A model generated the notes under the pieces. The model was not told where the DNA came from. It saw only the letters and a program-made list of their open reading frames with translations, and made no database searches. From the NCBI RefSeq assembly GCF_024763615.1, contig NC_077224.1:17019078-17083077 (forward strand): DNA of 64,000 bases, in the 5' to 3' direction. Source of the DNA: Phlebotomus papatasi (lineage: Eukaryota > Arthropoda > Insecta > Diptera > Psychodidae). The translations under genes and the position numbers were made by a program. This document shows, piece by piece, positions 46,735 through 57,944 of this stretch. Position 1 is the stretch's first letter; every line of letters starts with the position of its first letter.

Positions 46735-48055
46735 ATCAATATTAATATTTATTTTTACACTGAACAAAAAGCCTTAAAAAATGTTTTCTTCTTCAAACCA
46801 AAATTGATTATTTTTACTGACCAAAATTGTTTTTTTTTTTTTTTCAATAAAAAATAATTTTCACTGCTCATAACTCCTTATCATTCAGTTGATTAATTTT
46901 TGCACATTAAATTTAATACTTCTCCAATTTTTTTCTTGTAGCTCATCAACTATTTAACAATCAAATAAAACAAATAGAGAAATAATTTAAGTAATTATTC
47001 AAAATTTAAGTAAATTCTAATATACTTTTTTATACGGTGGAAGATTGTTATTTTTGTATTTCATTTGCAAATATTTGTTTTTAATATCAATTAAAATACA
47101 ATTTCATATTTTATTCTGAAGAAAAGCAATTGTTTTTTTTTTCAGATTAAAAAAAAACTTGCAATTCAACCTGAAGTAAAAATTAAATAACAAACATATT
47201 CTCATCTGTATTGGTATTATTTTTCTTTCCATTATGTGCTCGATGTTTGCTGAAAAATGGCGTGACTATTGTTATCTGTGTGTGTTTTTGTTTGTTCAGG
47301 GAGAATTCGAAAAAAAATACAACATAAACACCGAAGAATAAAATGAAAATATAAAATGATAAAATTTGCCTCAATTTTTGCCGAGAAATTGATAATGAAT
47401 CGACTAGACTCTCTGTCGACTTCAAGTCACCGCAATTGACATTAGTCTGTGTTAGGAAAATACGATATGACGAGGGCAAAAATAGAATAGATACGAGAGA
47501 AAATGCAATTTTGAAAATTGCATTTAAAAGTCATACTTCTTTTCCTCTTTTTCCAATCTACAAAAGAAGGGGAAATTTTATGCAAGAAGAGCTCTGCAAA
47601 TGATAAAAGTATAAAAGAAAAACAAGATACATTAAAAGTGTCTGTGATATATTCCTTAAATTTTAATCACGATTCCAGCATTTTAATTTATCTTTCTACC
47701 AACTGCATTTGTGGCAATATAAATCTCTGTAACATCCAGAGTACAAGTGTTTGACGTTCATTACTCCGCAGCAAGTAATAATATTTATTAGAATAATGCT
47801 GTATGATCGTATTTACTGCCTTTTCATTTTTCTCTCTCTCTCTCTCTTTTAGCTCTGGAGAAGATAAAATTCTGCAGGTTATGGACAAAAACACTAATGT
47901 TCACCTAATTTGAATGAATTATTAACTTCTTCCGCTCTTAAATTGCATTTTTGTAATAGAAAAGTGTGTCTTGAATAATTTGAATTGATGCTATTCTTTA
48001 CATCGACGAATTTACTTAGAAGTAAAAAAATATCGATTGCCTGTAGTAAAATAAT
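46735..48055. other. Spacer between the two oppositely oriented repeat blocks; no gene recognised
   Basis: Mostly AT-rich. A 98-codon minus frame (47183-47479) and a 78-codon plus frame (47518-47754) show no known domain. A (TC)n run lies near 47831-47850. Confidence 0.35.
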
Positions 48056-48485
48056 AAATATCTAGCTTATGTTGGACTTATCAAACGGTTATGCGCTTCA
48101 AAAAATGATTTGTACCATCCTAACCTTTAATAGGTTAAAATTGACTTGTTTACTAACCGAAATTGATTCATTGAACCAAATTGATTTTGTAACTAACCAA
48201 ATTTAAATTTCCTTTACTAACCTAAATTTGTTTTAGAGCCCATATTTGATTTTATACTAAATGAAACAAATTCATCGAACAAAATTGACTTTGAACATAC
48301 CAAAATTGATTTTTACCATCCTGCTATGTTAAAATTGTTTTCTTTGCTAACTGAATTAATTTATTGAACAAAATAGATTTTTTAACTAACGAAATTTGCT
48401 TTTTACCGAATGAAATTAATTCATTGAGTTCAATTTACTTTCAACTAACTAAAATTAATTCATTAAACAAGATTTACTTTTATTA

Positions 48486-48972
48486 ATACGGCACACCTTT
48501 TAGATCAGGAAGATTTCATGAAATCAAAATTCACATCCCTTGCCTTCTCAAAAGTTTTGCATATGTCAATCTCATTCTCACGCACTCCAAATTCGGTCGA
48601 GCTAAATTTAATTTGTTATGGCTCGGGCACACCTTTTAGATCGGTAAAATTTCATGTGATTGAAATAGATGTTTTATTCTTTCGCACTCAAAATTCGATT
48701 GAACTAAATTTAATTTGGCGTGAAGTTCAAAAGAAGAAGAAGAAGAGTCCGAAAGACTGGAATAGATATATACAAAATGTTTAAGAAAGAAAATGATGTG
48801 AATTTCGATTACATGAAATTTTCTCGATCTAAAAGGTGTGCCGGAGCCATTAAGATTAAAAAAAAAGAATGCGAAAGAGTGGGATAGACATATGCAATAG
48901 ATTTGGGAAATTGAAGGATGCGAATTTCGACTGAATGAAATTTTCCTGATCTAAAAGGTGTGCCGGAGGCAT
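48486..48972. mobile_element. CCGGCACACC MITE interrupted by a copy of its own family
   Basis: The left half (48486-48618) runs from CGGCACACCTTTTAGATCAGG to the internal ACTAAATTTAATTTG-like word. The right half (48851-48972) runs from GAATGCGAAAGAGTGGGATAG to GGTGTGCCGGAGGC. Between them is a complete second copy. Confidence 0.75.
48619..48850. mobile_element. CCGGCACACC MITE, complete copy nested in another copy
   Basis: ATGGCTCGGGCACACCTTTT at the left and AAAAGGTGTGCCGGAGCCAT at the right are inverted with one mismatch over 20. Length 232 bp, with GTTCAAAAGAAGAAGAAGAA in the middle. Confidence 0.8.
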
Positions 48973-49989
48973 TAACTACACTGAATCAAACTACAATTCA
49001 ACTACACTTTACTGAATTCAATTAATTTACAGACCAAAGTTAACATTGAACTAACCAAAATTGATTTTTGGTCACCGAATTTAATTTACTGACTGAAATC
49101 GATTTTTTAACCAACCAAATTTGATTTATTTACTCAAAGAAACCATTTCATTGATCAAAATTAACCAACCAAAATTGATTTTTACTATCCTAATTTTTTC
49201 ATGGGTCAAAATTAATTTGTTTACTAACCGAATTTTTTTCTTTGATCAATATCGATTTTAAACTAACCATATTTGCTTTTTACTCAATGAAATTAATTCA
49301 ATTAACAAAATTTACTTTCAACTAACCAAATTCGATTTATATAGTGAATTAAATTAATTTACTGAACAAAGTCGACATTTAAAAAACTAAAATTGTTTTT
49401 TTACCATCCTAATTTTTTCATAGGTCAAAATTAATTTGTTTACTAACCGAAATTTACTCTTTGAATATCAATTTTAAACTAACCATATTTGCTTTTTACT
49501 CAATGAAATTAATACATTAAACAAAATTTACTTTCAACTAACCAAATTCTATTTATTTACTGAAATAAATTAATTAACTCAACAAAGTCGGCCTTTAAGA
49601 AACCAAAATTGTTTTTTATCATCCTAATTTTTATAGGTCAAAATTGATTTTTTATCTAAGTGAAATTAATTTATAAAACGAAATCGCTATTTAGCTAACC
49701 AAATTTGATTTTCTATACTGACCGAAATTTGATCTACAATCTAAAATTGATTTTTTCCAAACCAAATTTGATTTTTCTTAATAATCGAAATTTGTTTTAG
49801 AATACAGTTTAATTTATAGAAATATTAAATAAGCCAGGGATAGCAAAAAAAACCATTTCTTTTAATTTTGAATCTCTGTAATTTAAAATCAGTGATTCCT
49901 ATTATATTTTTGCACCGGAAGCTATAATTTTGCAATAGAAAGTTTCAGAGGAATTGAAAAATTTAATATTTGTGAGAAAGTGCCACAAT

Positions 49990-50260
49990 GAAAGGATCAT
50001 CAATCACTCTCATGAATAATCTGCTCGTAAAAAATGTTTTTAGCCAGGAGACAGATATATATTTTGTGCAATTAATGTCTCTTTATAAAATTTATAACTC
50101 AATAAAACAATTGTTTTTGACTTATTTGTTAATTATGGAGCCTCAAAGAGCTAAAAAGAACAATATAGGATTGTTAAAAGTAGATAGCAAAATTAAAAAT
50201 TGACTGTCAAGTTATATATACGCAAAAGAAAACCACGACCATTAGTTTGTATTATTTGCT
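49990..50260. other. Short gene-free interval
   Basis: A 71-codon plus frame (49988-50203) is AT-rich and resembles no family I know. Confidence 0.35.
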
Positions 50261-50299
50261 ATTTTCAGGAGGACAAGAACTTCTGGGTAATGCAAAAGA

Positions 50300-52035
50300 T
50301 ATGGGAACTATGGGGGCGTGGTTTATTTTTGGATTAGCCTGAAAATTTCTAGTAATACTTATACTGATAATATGTAATTCTACATTAAAATTTGGTTATG
50401 AATTACTATCAAAGAAGGCGTGGCCTAAAAGTCATTTCATGAAATTCTGTTGAAAACTAAAATTTAGTTGAATTTGCGAAATATGCAATTAATTAAGCAA
50501 CGTCTTCTATCAGTTTGCTGATATTTACATCATTTTCATCACATTATTTTGTGTTTCCGTAAGAGTAGGCGTGGTCAAAAAATAAATTTAGACAAAATTT
50601 TGTGGAGAATGCCCCAATTTTTCCAAAGAATGGTTAATTCATTAAAAAATTGCATTTAAGAATTCTATGACATTTTCATCTCTTTCAATAGTTCTATAGT
50701 TCGGAAACATTTCCTAAGAAAGCGTGGCCTGAAATTACTTTTTGCGTAGAATAACCTGCATATTTCCAAAGAAATGCATAGCTCATTTTGAGCCTTTTCA
50801 ATAGTTACAAACATTGGCATCTCTTTCATCGTTACAGTATCTTACTTGGAAATATTCCCGAAGAGGGCGGGGCTAAAAAATATTTCTGTAAGTAATTTTA
50901 CAAAGAATATCTAACTCTTTTCCATACAAAAATATATTGCTTATTATAGGCGAGCTTTATTAACAGTTTTATGACATTTACACCGCGTACATTGCAACAG
51001 TTGCTTTATATGGGAAATATTGTTAAAGATGGCGTGACTTAAAAATACTTTTCGATAGAATTTTCTGAAGAATATTTTACTATTTTTCAAATACATTTAC
51101 AGCTCGCTAAACGAGATTTTCCAACAGTTTGCTGACCACTTACATCACTTTTATCGCAAGAACTTTTCAGTTGGGATTATTCCTTGTGGTATAAAATTAT
51201 TTGAAGACAAATTTTGTAAAAGATAGCCTGCTTTCAATCCAAAGAAATAATTAGCTTAATGTTTTTTTTTACGTTTTGTTGTAAATTACATATCTTTCAT
51301 AACCAAAACTCTTCACATGATAATTAATCTCTAAGAGGGCGTGGTCTAAAATTAATTTTGGAAGGAATTTTATAAAGAATATCCTGCTACTTAAAGAGAT
51401 TATTAGCTTACTAAACAAGCTTTTCCAACAGTTTTGGTGACGATTTACATAATTTGTACCGAAAGATGCTTTAAATTCGGAATTGCTCCTGAAAAGGGCG
51501 TGACCTAAAAATACTTGCAAGTCGAATTTTGTAAAGAACATCCCACTATTTCTTTTACAATTTTCCTGCTATTTTTACAACAGTTCTCTATCCATTTACT
51601 TCACTTTTATCAGAACAAGTTTTCAGATGGAAGTTACTGCCTAATAGGGAGTGGCCTAAAGATGCTTTTAAGTGGAATTTTATAAAGAACAACCTTCTAG
51701 TTTTCAAAGAAATTTAAAGCTTTCCAAATGACTTTTTTCAACAGTTTTCCCAGTATTTATATTACTTTTACCGCAAGGTTTCACTTAGGAATCACTCCTA
51801 AAGAGGGCGTGGCCTAAAGTTACTTTTTAAGTTGAATTTTGTAAAGCACACCCTGCTCTTTCCCAAAGAAATTTGTAGCTTACCAAACGAGTTTTTTCAT
51901 CAGATTTCTAACCATTTACATCACTTTTATTTCAAGAAATTTTCTCTTGAGAATTATTCCCGAAGGGGGCGTGGTCTAAAGTCACTTTTAAACGGAATTT
52001 TGTAAAGAATATTCGACATTTTCCAAAGAAATTAG
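50300..52035. repeat. Tandem satellite, unit near 155 bp, GGGCGTGGCCTAAA
   Basis: The anchor GGGCGTGGCCTAAA or a variant appears near 50311, 50411, 50566, 50720, 50865, 51028, 51335, 51496, 51645, 51803 and 51965, with a decayed one near 51185. Between anchors comes AATTTTGTAAAGAATATCC, TTTCCAAAGAAATT, TAGCTTACCAAACGAG, TTTTTCCAACAGTTT and CATTTACATCACTTTTATC in fixed order. About 12 head-to-tail degenerate units. Confidence 0.85.
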
Positions 52036-52039
52036 TAAA

Positions 52040-53740
52040 ACATTATATACACATTAGTTATCTATGCGCAGCACCTAAGTACCAAAACAAAAATAGCGAC
52101 ATGTTAAGTTAAACGGACAATGTTGTGTATGACATCGTTATCAGAAGGCCCAACAACAACCTTCACAAGGTCTTTTCCTTCTCTTTCTGCCACATCGGTC
52201 AAATATTGAAAAATGTATGTCGTGAATTTTTTTCTTCCCTCCGCGATGCACATTTTTATTGGCCATTAATATATTTTTTTTCCTTGAGGTATCTTCAACA
52301 TTTTTGCAATTACACACCTTCACATTGTATCTTTTATCTCACCTTATAGGTTAAAATACTACTTTTTTGGGCAATGTTCTCCCCTCCCTCCTCAACAACT
52401 CTCATAAATTACCACAATTTATCACTTAATTTTCTTATGCTGCCTTTTTTTCTTTCAACGTCTTCAACATACCACCAACTGCCTCATGTTCAACACCAAA
52501 AATTGCTTCCTTGCGCGTGTTTTGCATTTATACAGGTAAACATATTGCTCCAATATGGTGAAAAAAAGTATAAAGCAATACAACAGAAAACATCTTTCTT
52601 ATTGCACAAGTTATTTTTATCCATCGGATTTACAAGACACATCCACTTAAATACATGGGATTTTCTCATTGAAGAAATATATTAAAAAAATTTAATATTG
52701 AACAAGTCTCTTATCAGTTGACCAATAGATAGTAAAGAATTGTGAGGAGGATATAAATGTTGAAAGAGAGGTAGGTGAGACAGGTGAAAAGAGATAAAAA
52801 AAGATATGTGAAAAAGGTGAATTGCATTTGCCTTGAGAGATGCAATTAATCGTACATTCACCGCAATGTTCGATGTGAAAAGTAAAGAATTTTCACAGTT
52901 TTTTTTTCACAAATAATTGCTATTTAGAAAAACAACATAATCTTAGAGCAATATTGTAATAGCTTTCTTCCTTTAAAAGCTTAAAGATTATTGATCATTT
53001 TAAGGTTATCTGCTTCTAACCTAATAAATTTTCAATTACAGAAAAAAATGTTCTACACTAGATGGCGCAATTAGCAAGTTGTGCACGTCGTATGACAGAA
53101 TATCAACTTAGTTATTTTAAAATAAGCGAAAGACAGCAGCGCCACGAGTGCCATTTTGACAAAGTTCAAATGTTCTCCAAACTTTGAATTTTTCAAAAAT
53201 CAAACACAAATTATTCAAAACTCCCTTTTTTCATATTTATCAAAAATTAAGAAGAGTTTTTAAGCAAAATCGAACTCCCCTGACAAAAAAAAACGACTTT
53301 CCCAGAAGAATTACATTGATTAAAAATAGAGATAATAAAATTCTCAATTTGAGTCACGTTTGTTTTTCGCAAATACCAAAATATATAATATGGTTATATA
53401 TACAATCTCTAAATACTTCGACTAAAAATAACAAACACGATTCCAATAATAAACTCTTCTTATGTATTTAATTCCAATACATTGCACAAAAAAATAAACA
53501 AATGATAACAACTTTCAAATTAGAAATATTCAATTTAAATGCAAAGTAGATTCATATACGAAAATGGTTATTTTTGGACATACCCCTACCCTGAAGTTTG
53601 GCAATTAAAGTTTTTTTTTCAAATTTAATTTAAAATGGCAAATCGATAGATGACACGATATTTTGCGCAACTAAACAAGAATTTTATGTTAAAAACAATT
53701 GGAATTGACAAGCTTATACAATAGGTGTTCAGATATTTTT
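52040..53740. other. AT-rich interval; no gene recognised
   Basis: Overlapping frames at 52125-52349 (plus), 52141-52323 (minus) and 52374-52685 (plus) have pyrimidine-rich composition and no known domain. A CAGCGCCACGAGTG segment near 53138 relates to the repeat at 1-500. Confidence 0.35.
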
Positions 53741-53754
53741 TATTGAGCCAGCAA

Positions 53755-55840
53755 AATGGAGAAAAAATTAGATGTCACTTTGACTTCTGTCAATCTGTCA
53801 AAAGGTAATGTCATAAAAATCATCCATCTAACATCCATTGAACTTTAGTTAGAAAACTTTTAATAAATACATTACAGTGCTTTACGGTTTGATTTTGAAA
53901 AACATGACTGACGTCACTTTGACAATCGTCAATCTGTCAAACTTAAACGTCAAAAAGCCAATAGAAATGTACCAGAACTCCAATGGACAATCGTCTAACA
54001 AATACCATTACAAAACTTTTCTTCCACAATTTGTTTTGTTTATTTTGAATTTGAAAATAGTGGAAAACGTCACTTTGACATCTGTCAAAATAACATAAAT
54101 GTCATTTGCATAACGATCATAGAACTCTTAATTGGCAAGCTTCTAACAAACATCAATACAAAGTTTGTCAGAGTGTTTCATTTTAAATACGAAACGTATC
54201 AGTAAAGGACTGTATCACATCACATTGTGACATTTGTCAATCTCAAGCAAAAATATTTTTAGAAAAGAAAGTCCTCCGCGTAGTAGTAATAAAACTTGGA
54301 CAAGTTTCCAACAAAGAACATTACAAAGCTTTTATTTTAGAGCATGCTTTTTTGTAATCCTGAATTCGTAAAAACTGTAAAACATTTTTTGACGTTTTTG
54401 ACGTGTATACAATCTATCCAACAAGAACGTTACAACAAACTTCCAACAAATATCATTACACAGCTTTACTTTCCGAGTTTTTTTTTGAAATCTGAATTCG
54501 AAAAAAAATGTAATACGTCACATTGACGTTTTTGACATCTATCAACCTTTCAAACATAAACGTGAAAAGTTATCAGCGTAATAGTTATAAAAATCTAATA
54601 AAAACTTCCACGAAACATCATTACAAAGCTTTTCAAGTATTTTTCTTTAAACTCAGAATTCGAAAAAATGTAAAACGTCAGATTGACATTTTTTACATCT
54701 GTCAATCTATCAAGCAGAAACGTGAAAAGTCGTCCATATAGTCATAAAACTCTAATGAAGAAACTTATGACAAAGATCATTACAAAGACATTCTTTTATA
54801 GTATATTGTTTTAATTGCTTATTTGAAAAACTGAAAAAAAACGTCACATTGACGTTTTTGACATCTGTCACCCTATCACACAGAAACGTGAAACATCATC
54901 CGCGTGATAGTCATAAAAATCTAATAAAAAGCTTCCAACAAATATCATTATAAAGATTTTCGAGTAGTTTTTTCATTTCTGAATTCGAAAAAACTACTAA
55001 ACGTCACATTGACGTTTCTAACATCTGTCACCCTGTCACACAGAAACGTGAAACGTTATCCGCGCAATAATCATAAAAATCTAATAAAAAGCTTCCAATA
55101 AATATCATTATAAAGCTTTTCGAGTAGTTTTTTTTTCATTTCTCAATTCGAAAAAACTGCAAAACGTCACATTGACGTTTCTGACATCTGTCACTCTATC
55201 AAGCAAAGAAACGTGAAACGTTATCCGCGTGATAGTAATAAAAATCTAATAAAAAGCTTCCAACAAATATCATTATAAAGCTTTTCGAGTAGTTTTTTCA
55301 TTTCTGAATTCGAAAAAACTACTAAACGTCACATTGACGTTTCTGACATGTGTAACCCTATCACACAGAAACGTGAAACGTCATCCGCGTAATAGTCATA
55401 AAAATCGAATAAAAAGCTTCCAACAAATATTACAAAGTTTTTCGAGTAGTTTTTTTCAAATTTCTGAACTCGAAAAAACTGTAAAACGTCACATTGACGT
55501 TTCTGGCATCTGTCAATCTATCAAATAGAAAAATTTTTAAAAACCTACGTAACGATAAATTAAAGTCTATTTGACAAGTTTGCAAGCAATTTCATAATGA
55601 ATAATTTCTTTCGTGTTTTTTTAAGTTTTAAATGAATAAATAAAATACTGACAAATCGTCGGTTGAATCAGCAAGTGTTCTAACTGCATTTGCGTTCTTT
55701 CTGCATTCGTTGGGAACGAATTCTCGTTTTGTTTTGAATGCAACGAATGTAGACACAGAGGAAATGCATTTAGCGCAGTTTATGATCTAACCGACGATAT
55801 GTCAATTTGACATCTGTCAATCTGTCAAAATTATTTTTAA
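53755..55840. repeat. Tandem satellite, unit near 160 bp, CGTCACATTGACGTTT
   Basis: The anchor AACGTCACATTGACGTTTNTGACATCTGTCA is near 53770, 53910, 54067, 54220, 54390, 54517, 54676, 54843, 55003, 55164, 55328 and 55487, and reappears near 55800 after an insertion. Each unit also has AGAAACGTGAAACGTCATCCGCGTAATAGTCATAAAA, CTTCCAACAAATATCATTA and CTGAATTCGAAAAAACT. Units from about 54840 to 55500 are much more alike than the earlier ones. Confidence 0.9.
55645..55805. mobile_element. MITE-like inverted repeat inserted in the last satellite unit
   Basis: TGACAAATCGTCGGTTGAATCAGCAAGTG and the inverse CGCAGTTTATGATCTAACCGACGATATGTCA bound about 160 bp. GCATTTGCGTTCTTTCTGCATTCG mirrors CGAATGTAGACACAGAGGAAATGC inside. 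Satellite sequence (TTTGACATCTGTCAATCTGTC) resumes right after it. Confidence 0.7.
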
Positions 55841-55844
55841 AAAA

Positions 55845-56360
55845 AATCATCCTGGTAACTTTCAAAATTTTCTAACACTTTTCAACAGGTAAAAACCTAC
55901 CTAAATGACTATTTCCGGACACTTTTGCTCTTCCCCAACAACAATAAATAGAAAACAGTGAAATGTTTTTGATTTCAAGAACACTCAAATACACTCTAAA
56001 ATTACATCATAGAAGCAATTTTCTTATCAGCCCAGAAAGTGCCCCATTAAGTGCTTTCTTTTCAATTTCACACAATTCCCCAGATAAATTTCTCCCCGAT
56101 AATATTTCACTTGTGAGAAACTCCGGTGGAAATTGTGAAGGTCTTGTGAACATATCTTTCTTTCTTCTTTTTTTTTGACTAAGGAGTGTCATGTGAATTT
56201 TTTTCACCCACAACAAGTTTGATGAACAGAAAAAAACAACAAAAACAGCAAAAAAAAAGAACACGTAAGTGACTGTAAAATTCCCTAATTTATGCCATTC
56301 TCTCCACGGCAGAACAAAAGAAGAGTCTACGAGGTAGGTGGAATAAGAAGAAAAAAAATA
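55845..56360. other. Intron DNA just downstream of the EHGYAS exon
   Basis: AT-rich. Overlapping plus and minus frames (55963-56178, 56007-56264) have no known domain and are taken as chance. Confidence 0.4.
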
Positions 56361-56367
56361 TGCTTAC

Positions 56368-56467
56368 CGGTTCCCTGATGACTTCTTCGACTTGGCCTTC
56401 CTGTTGCTGGAATTTCTATTGGTTTTGTCTGGCATCGGGAGGCTCGATGCATAGCCATGCTCTTGCT
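56368..56467 (-). CDS. Internal coding exon of a Mad/Mxd-like bHLH-zip repressor (EHGYAS exon)
   Basis: Minus-strand exon. It is preceded by a pyrimidine-rich tract ending in TTCACAG and followed by the strong donor GTAAGC. Read as 2 nt + 32 codons + 2 nt, it encodes QEHGYASSLPMPDK and then a Ser/Asn/Lys/Arg-rich stretch ending RKAKSKKSSGN, with a final split codon CG/A (Arg). Vertebrate MXD1 and MXI1 have the same order just before the bHLH basic region: EHGYAS, a linker and a short basic cluster. These proteins pair with Max at E-boxes and recruit Sin3/HDAC to repress Myc targets in the nucleus. The exon ends in phase 2, as needed to join the microexon at 27207-27236. The acceptor could instead lie 2 nt further in (start 56465). 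An ATG at 56480-56478 is in frame with the exon, but I treat it as intronic because MXD proteins have an N-terminal Sin3-interaction segment encoded upstream. That first exon was not found up to 64000. Confidence 0.85.
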
Positions 56468-57194
56468 CTGTGAACCGCATCCCAGGAACAAGTCGACACA
56501 AAAAAAATAGGGAGAGAAAGAGAAAAGAACAAATTAGACAATTGATCGTTAAACAGAAATATACAAGAAAATAACAAATAAATAAAATAAAAGATGGAAC
56601 GAGAGGAAAAAACTCCAAAAAAAAAAACAAATCACTCTGTAAATATTCTTTAAGTGATTATGATTATTTTAAAGCCCACGCATTGAATCTTTTTTTCTTT
56701 TACTTATTTTTCTCTCTTCACAAAATTCGTCTGTTACTCAATGTTTTTGTGTCTCTTCTCTCTCTCTTTCTCTTGCACTTTTCCCCTTCACTCACAAAAA
56801 GAAGCTGATAAGATAGTGAAAATTATTACATAAAAAAACACAGTCAGAGAGAAAGAGAGAAACAAATTCCTTAAGCAAGTCATTTGACGTGAATTTCTTT
56901 CTTTTCTTGAAAAAAAAATATTAATGTGATAATATTTTCTAATTTCATTTTATGATGATTCAACTTTATTGACTTTTTCATAAGTTATTTTATTTTAAAA
57001 GTTCAAGAATGATGGGGTAAGCAGAGGTAATTTTGTTTGGTAAACAAATTTCAGGCATTTGTTGTGAGAGTGAGTGGGATAACTCTATTTGTCCTGCTCG
57101 CACATCTTTACGGTTCAGTGGAATTCAACCGAATAAAATTGTGCTTTGTGATTTTACTATCAGAACTCCACAGAAAAGATGGAAAAGATCCTGG

Positions 57195-57690
57195 AATTTC
57201 CGACAATTCCGAACCGGTTCTAATCGCTTCTGAACCGGTAATGAACCGATTATGAACCGAAAACTATTTTTTTATCTGAAATTCAATTATAATGGCTCCA
57301 GCACACCTTTTAGATCAGGAAAATTTCATAAAATCGAAATTCACATCCCATTCATTCATAAAAGTTTAGCATATGTCTATCCTGCTCTTTTGTACTCTTC
57401 TTTTTCTTTTGAACATCATACCAAATTAAATTTAGTTCAGTCTAAATTCGAACCCGAAAGAGTGGGACATACTTATGCAAATCTTTTGGTAAAGAAAGGG
57501 ACGCGAATTTAGCTTTCATGAAATTCTACCGATCTAAAAGGTGTGCCGAAGGCATAATACCCCTAAAGCCATTTTGGGGGATCTTTTGAGTGATTTATAA
57601 ATCGGTTTAAATCTGTTGTGAACCGGTAAACGGGATAAAATGAGTGATGCGAAAGTACTTTTGAGGTATAGCATCTGTCAGCAGTTTGAC
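57195..57690. repeat. ACCGGT-rich repeat interrupted by a CCGGCACACC MITE
   Basis: GACAATTCCGAACCGGTTCTAATCGC..GAACCGGTAATGAACCGATTATGAACCG lies left of the MITE. ACCCCTAAAGCC..GGGGATCTTTTGAGTGATTTATAAATCGG..GAACCGGTAAACGGG..GATGCGAAAGTACTTTTGAGGTATAGCATC lies right. Relatives are at 40430-40570, 42108-42290 and 63730-63880. Confidence 0.7.
57292..57554. mobile_element. CCGGCACACC MITE, nested in the ACCGGT-rich repeat
   Basis: ATGGCTCCAGCACACCTTTTAG at the left and CTAAAAGGTGTGCCGAAGGCAT at the right are inverted. ATCGAAATTCACATCCC and GGGACGCGAATTTAGCTT mirror each other. About 263 bp. Confidence 0.8.
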
Positions 57691-57699
57691 AATTTCGCA

Positions 57700-57940
57700 A
57701 ACCCTAGATCCCTTTTAGATAAGGAAAATTTTCATGAAATCAAAATTCACATCAATTTCTTTCTCAAGAGTTTTGCATATGTCTATTCTGCTCTTTCGTC
57801 TTCTTCTTCTTCTTTTGATCGTCATACAAATTCAATTTAGTTTAATCTAATTTTCAGTATGAAAAATAGTTGAACAAGCAAATGCAATACATTTGAGAAA
57901 GAAAGGAATGTGAATTTTGATTTCACGTAAATTGGCATAT
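57700..57940. mobile_element. CCGGCACACC MITE, diverged copy
   Basis: CCCTTTTAGATAAGGAAAATTTTCATGAAATCAAAATTCACATC starts it and GAAAGGAATGTGAATTTTGATTTCACG ends it. Both outer GGCACACC ends are lost. Confidence 0.65.
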
Positions 57941-57944
57941 CCTA

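Larger units (their letters stand above)
48060..49830. repeat. Right block of the repeat family, reverse orientation
   Basis: AACCAAAATTGATTTTTTAACTAACCGAAATTTG-type words recur. A higher-order unit of about 210-230 bp, marked by ACCATCCTAATTTTTTCATAGGTC, is clear near 49175, 49405 and 49617; older forms lie near 48115 and 48310. The orientation is opposite to that at 44.6-46.7 kb. Confidence 0.7.
27237..56367 (-). other. Intron between the two Mxd exons (29,131 nt)
   Basis: This interval runs from donor GTAAGC at the EHGYAS exon to acceptor TTACAG at the microexon. It holds most of the repeats described here: minisatellite, satellites, MITEs and SINE-like pieces. I see no other exon with convincing coding similarity inside it. 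That it is a single intron is inferred from phase and protein continuity; a cassette exon could have been missed. Confidence 0.75.

Noticed and set aside
47183..47479. 98-codon minus frame as a gene between the inverted repeat blocks
   Set aside because: Low-complexity, Phe/Asn/Lys-rich composition typical of AT-rich chance frames. No splice or domain support.
53755..55840. CRISPR-like array based on the repeated CGTCACATTGACG anchor
   Set aside because: The sequence between anchors is also repeated, so this is an ordinary satellite.
56364..56630. 88-codon minus frame read as a single protein with a hydrophobic N-terminus
   Set aside because: The hydrophobic part is the translated T-rich tract upstream of the splice acceptor. 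Only the last 32-33 codons match the Mxd family.
57033..57255. Overlapping 66- and 72-codon frames
   Set aside because: They run into the ACCGGT-rich repeat and have no known domain.
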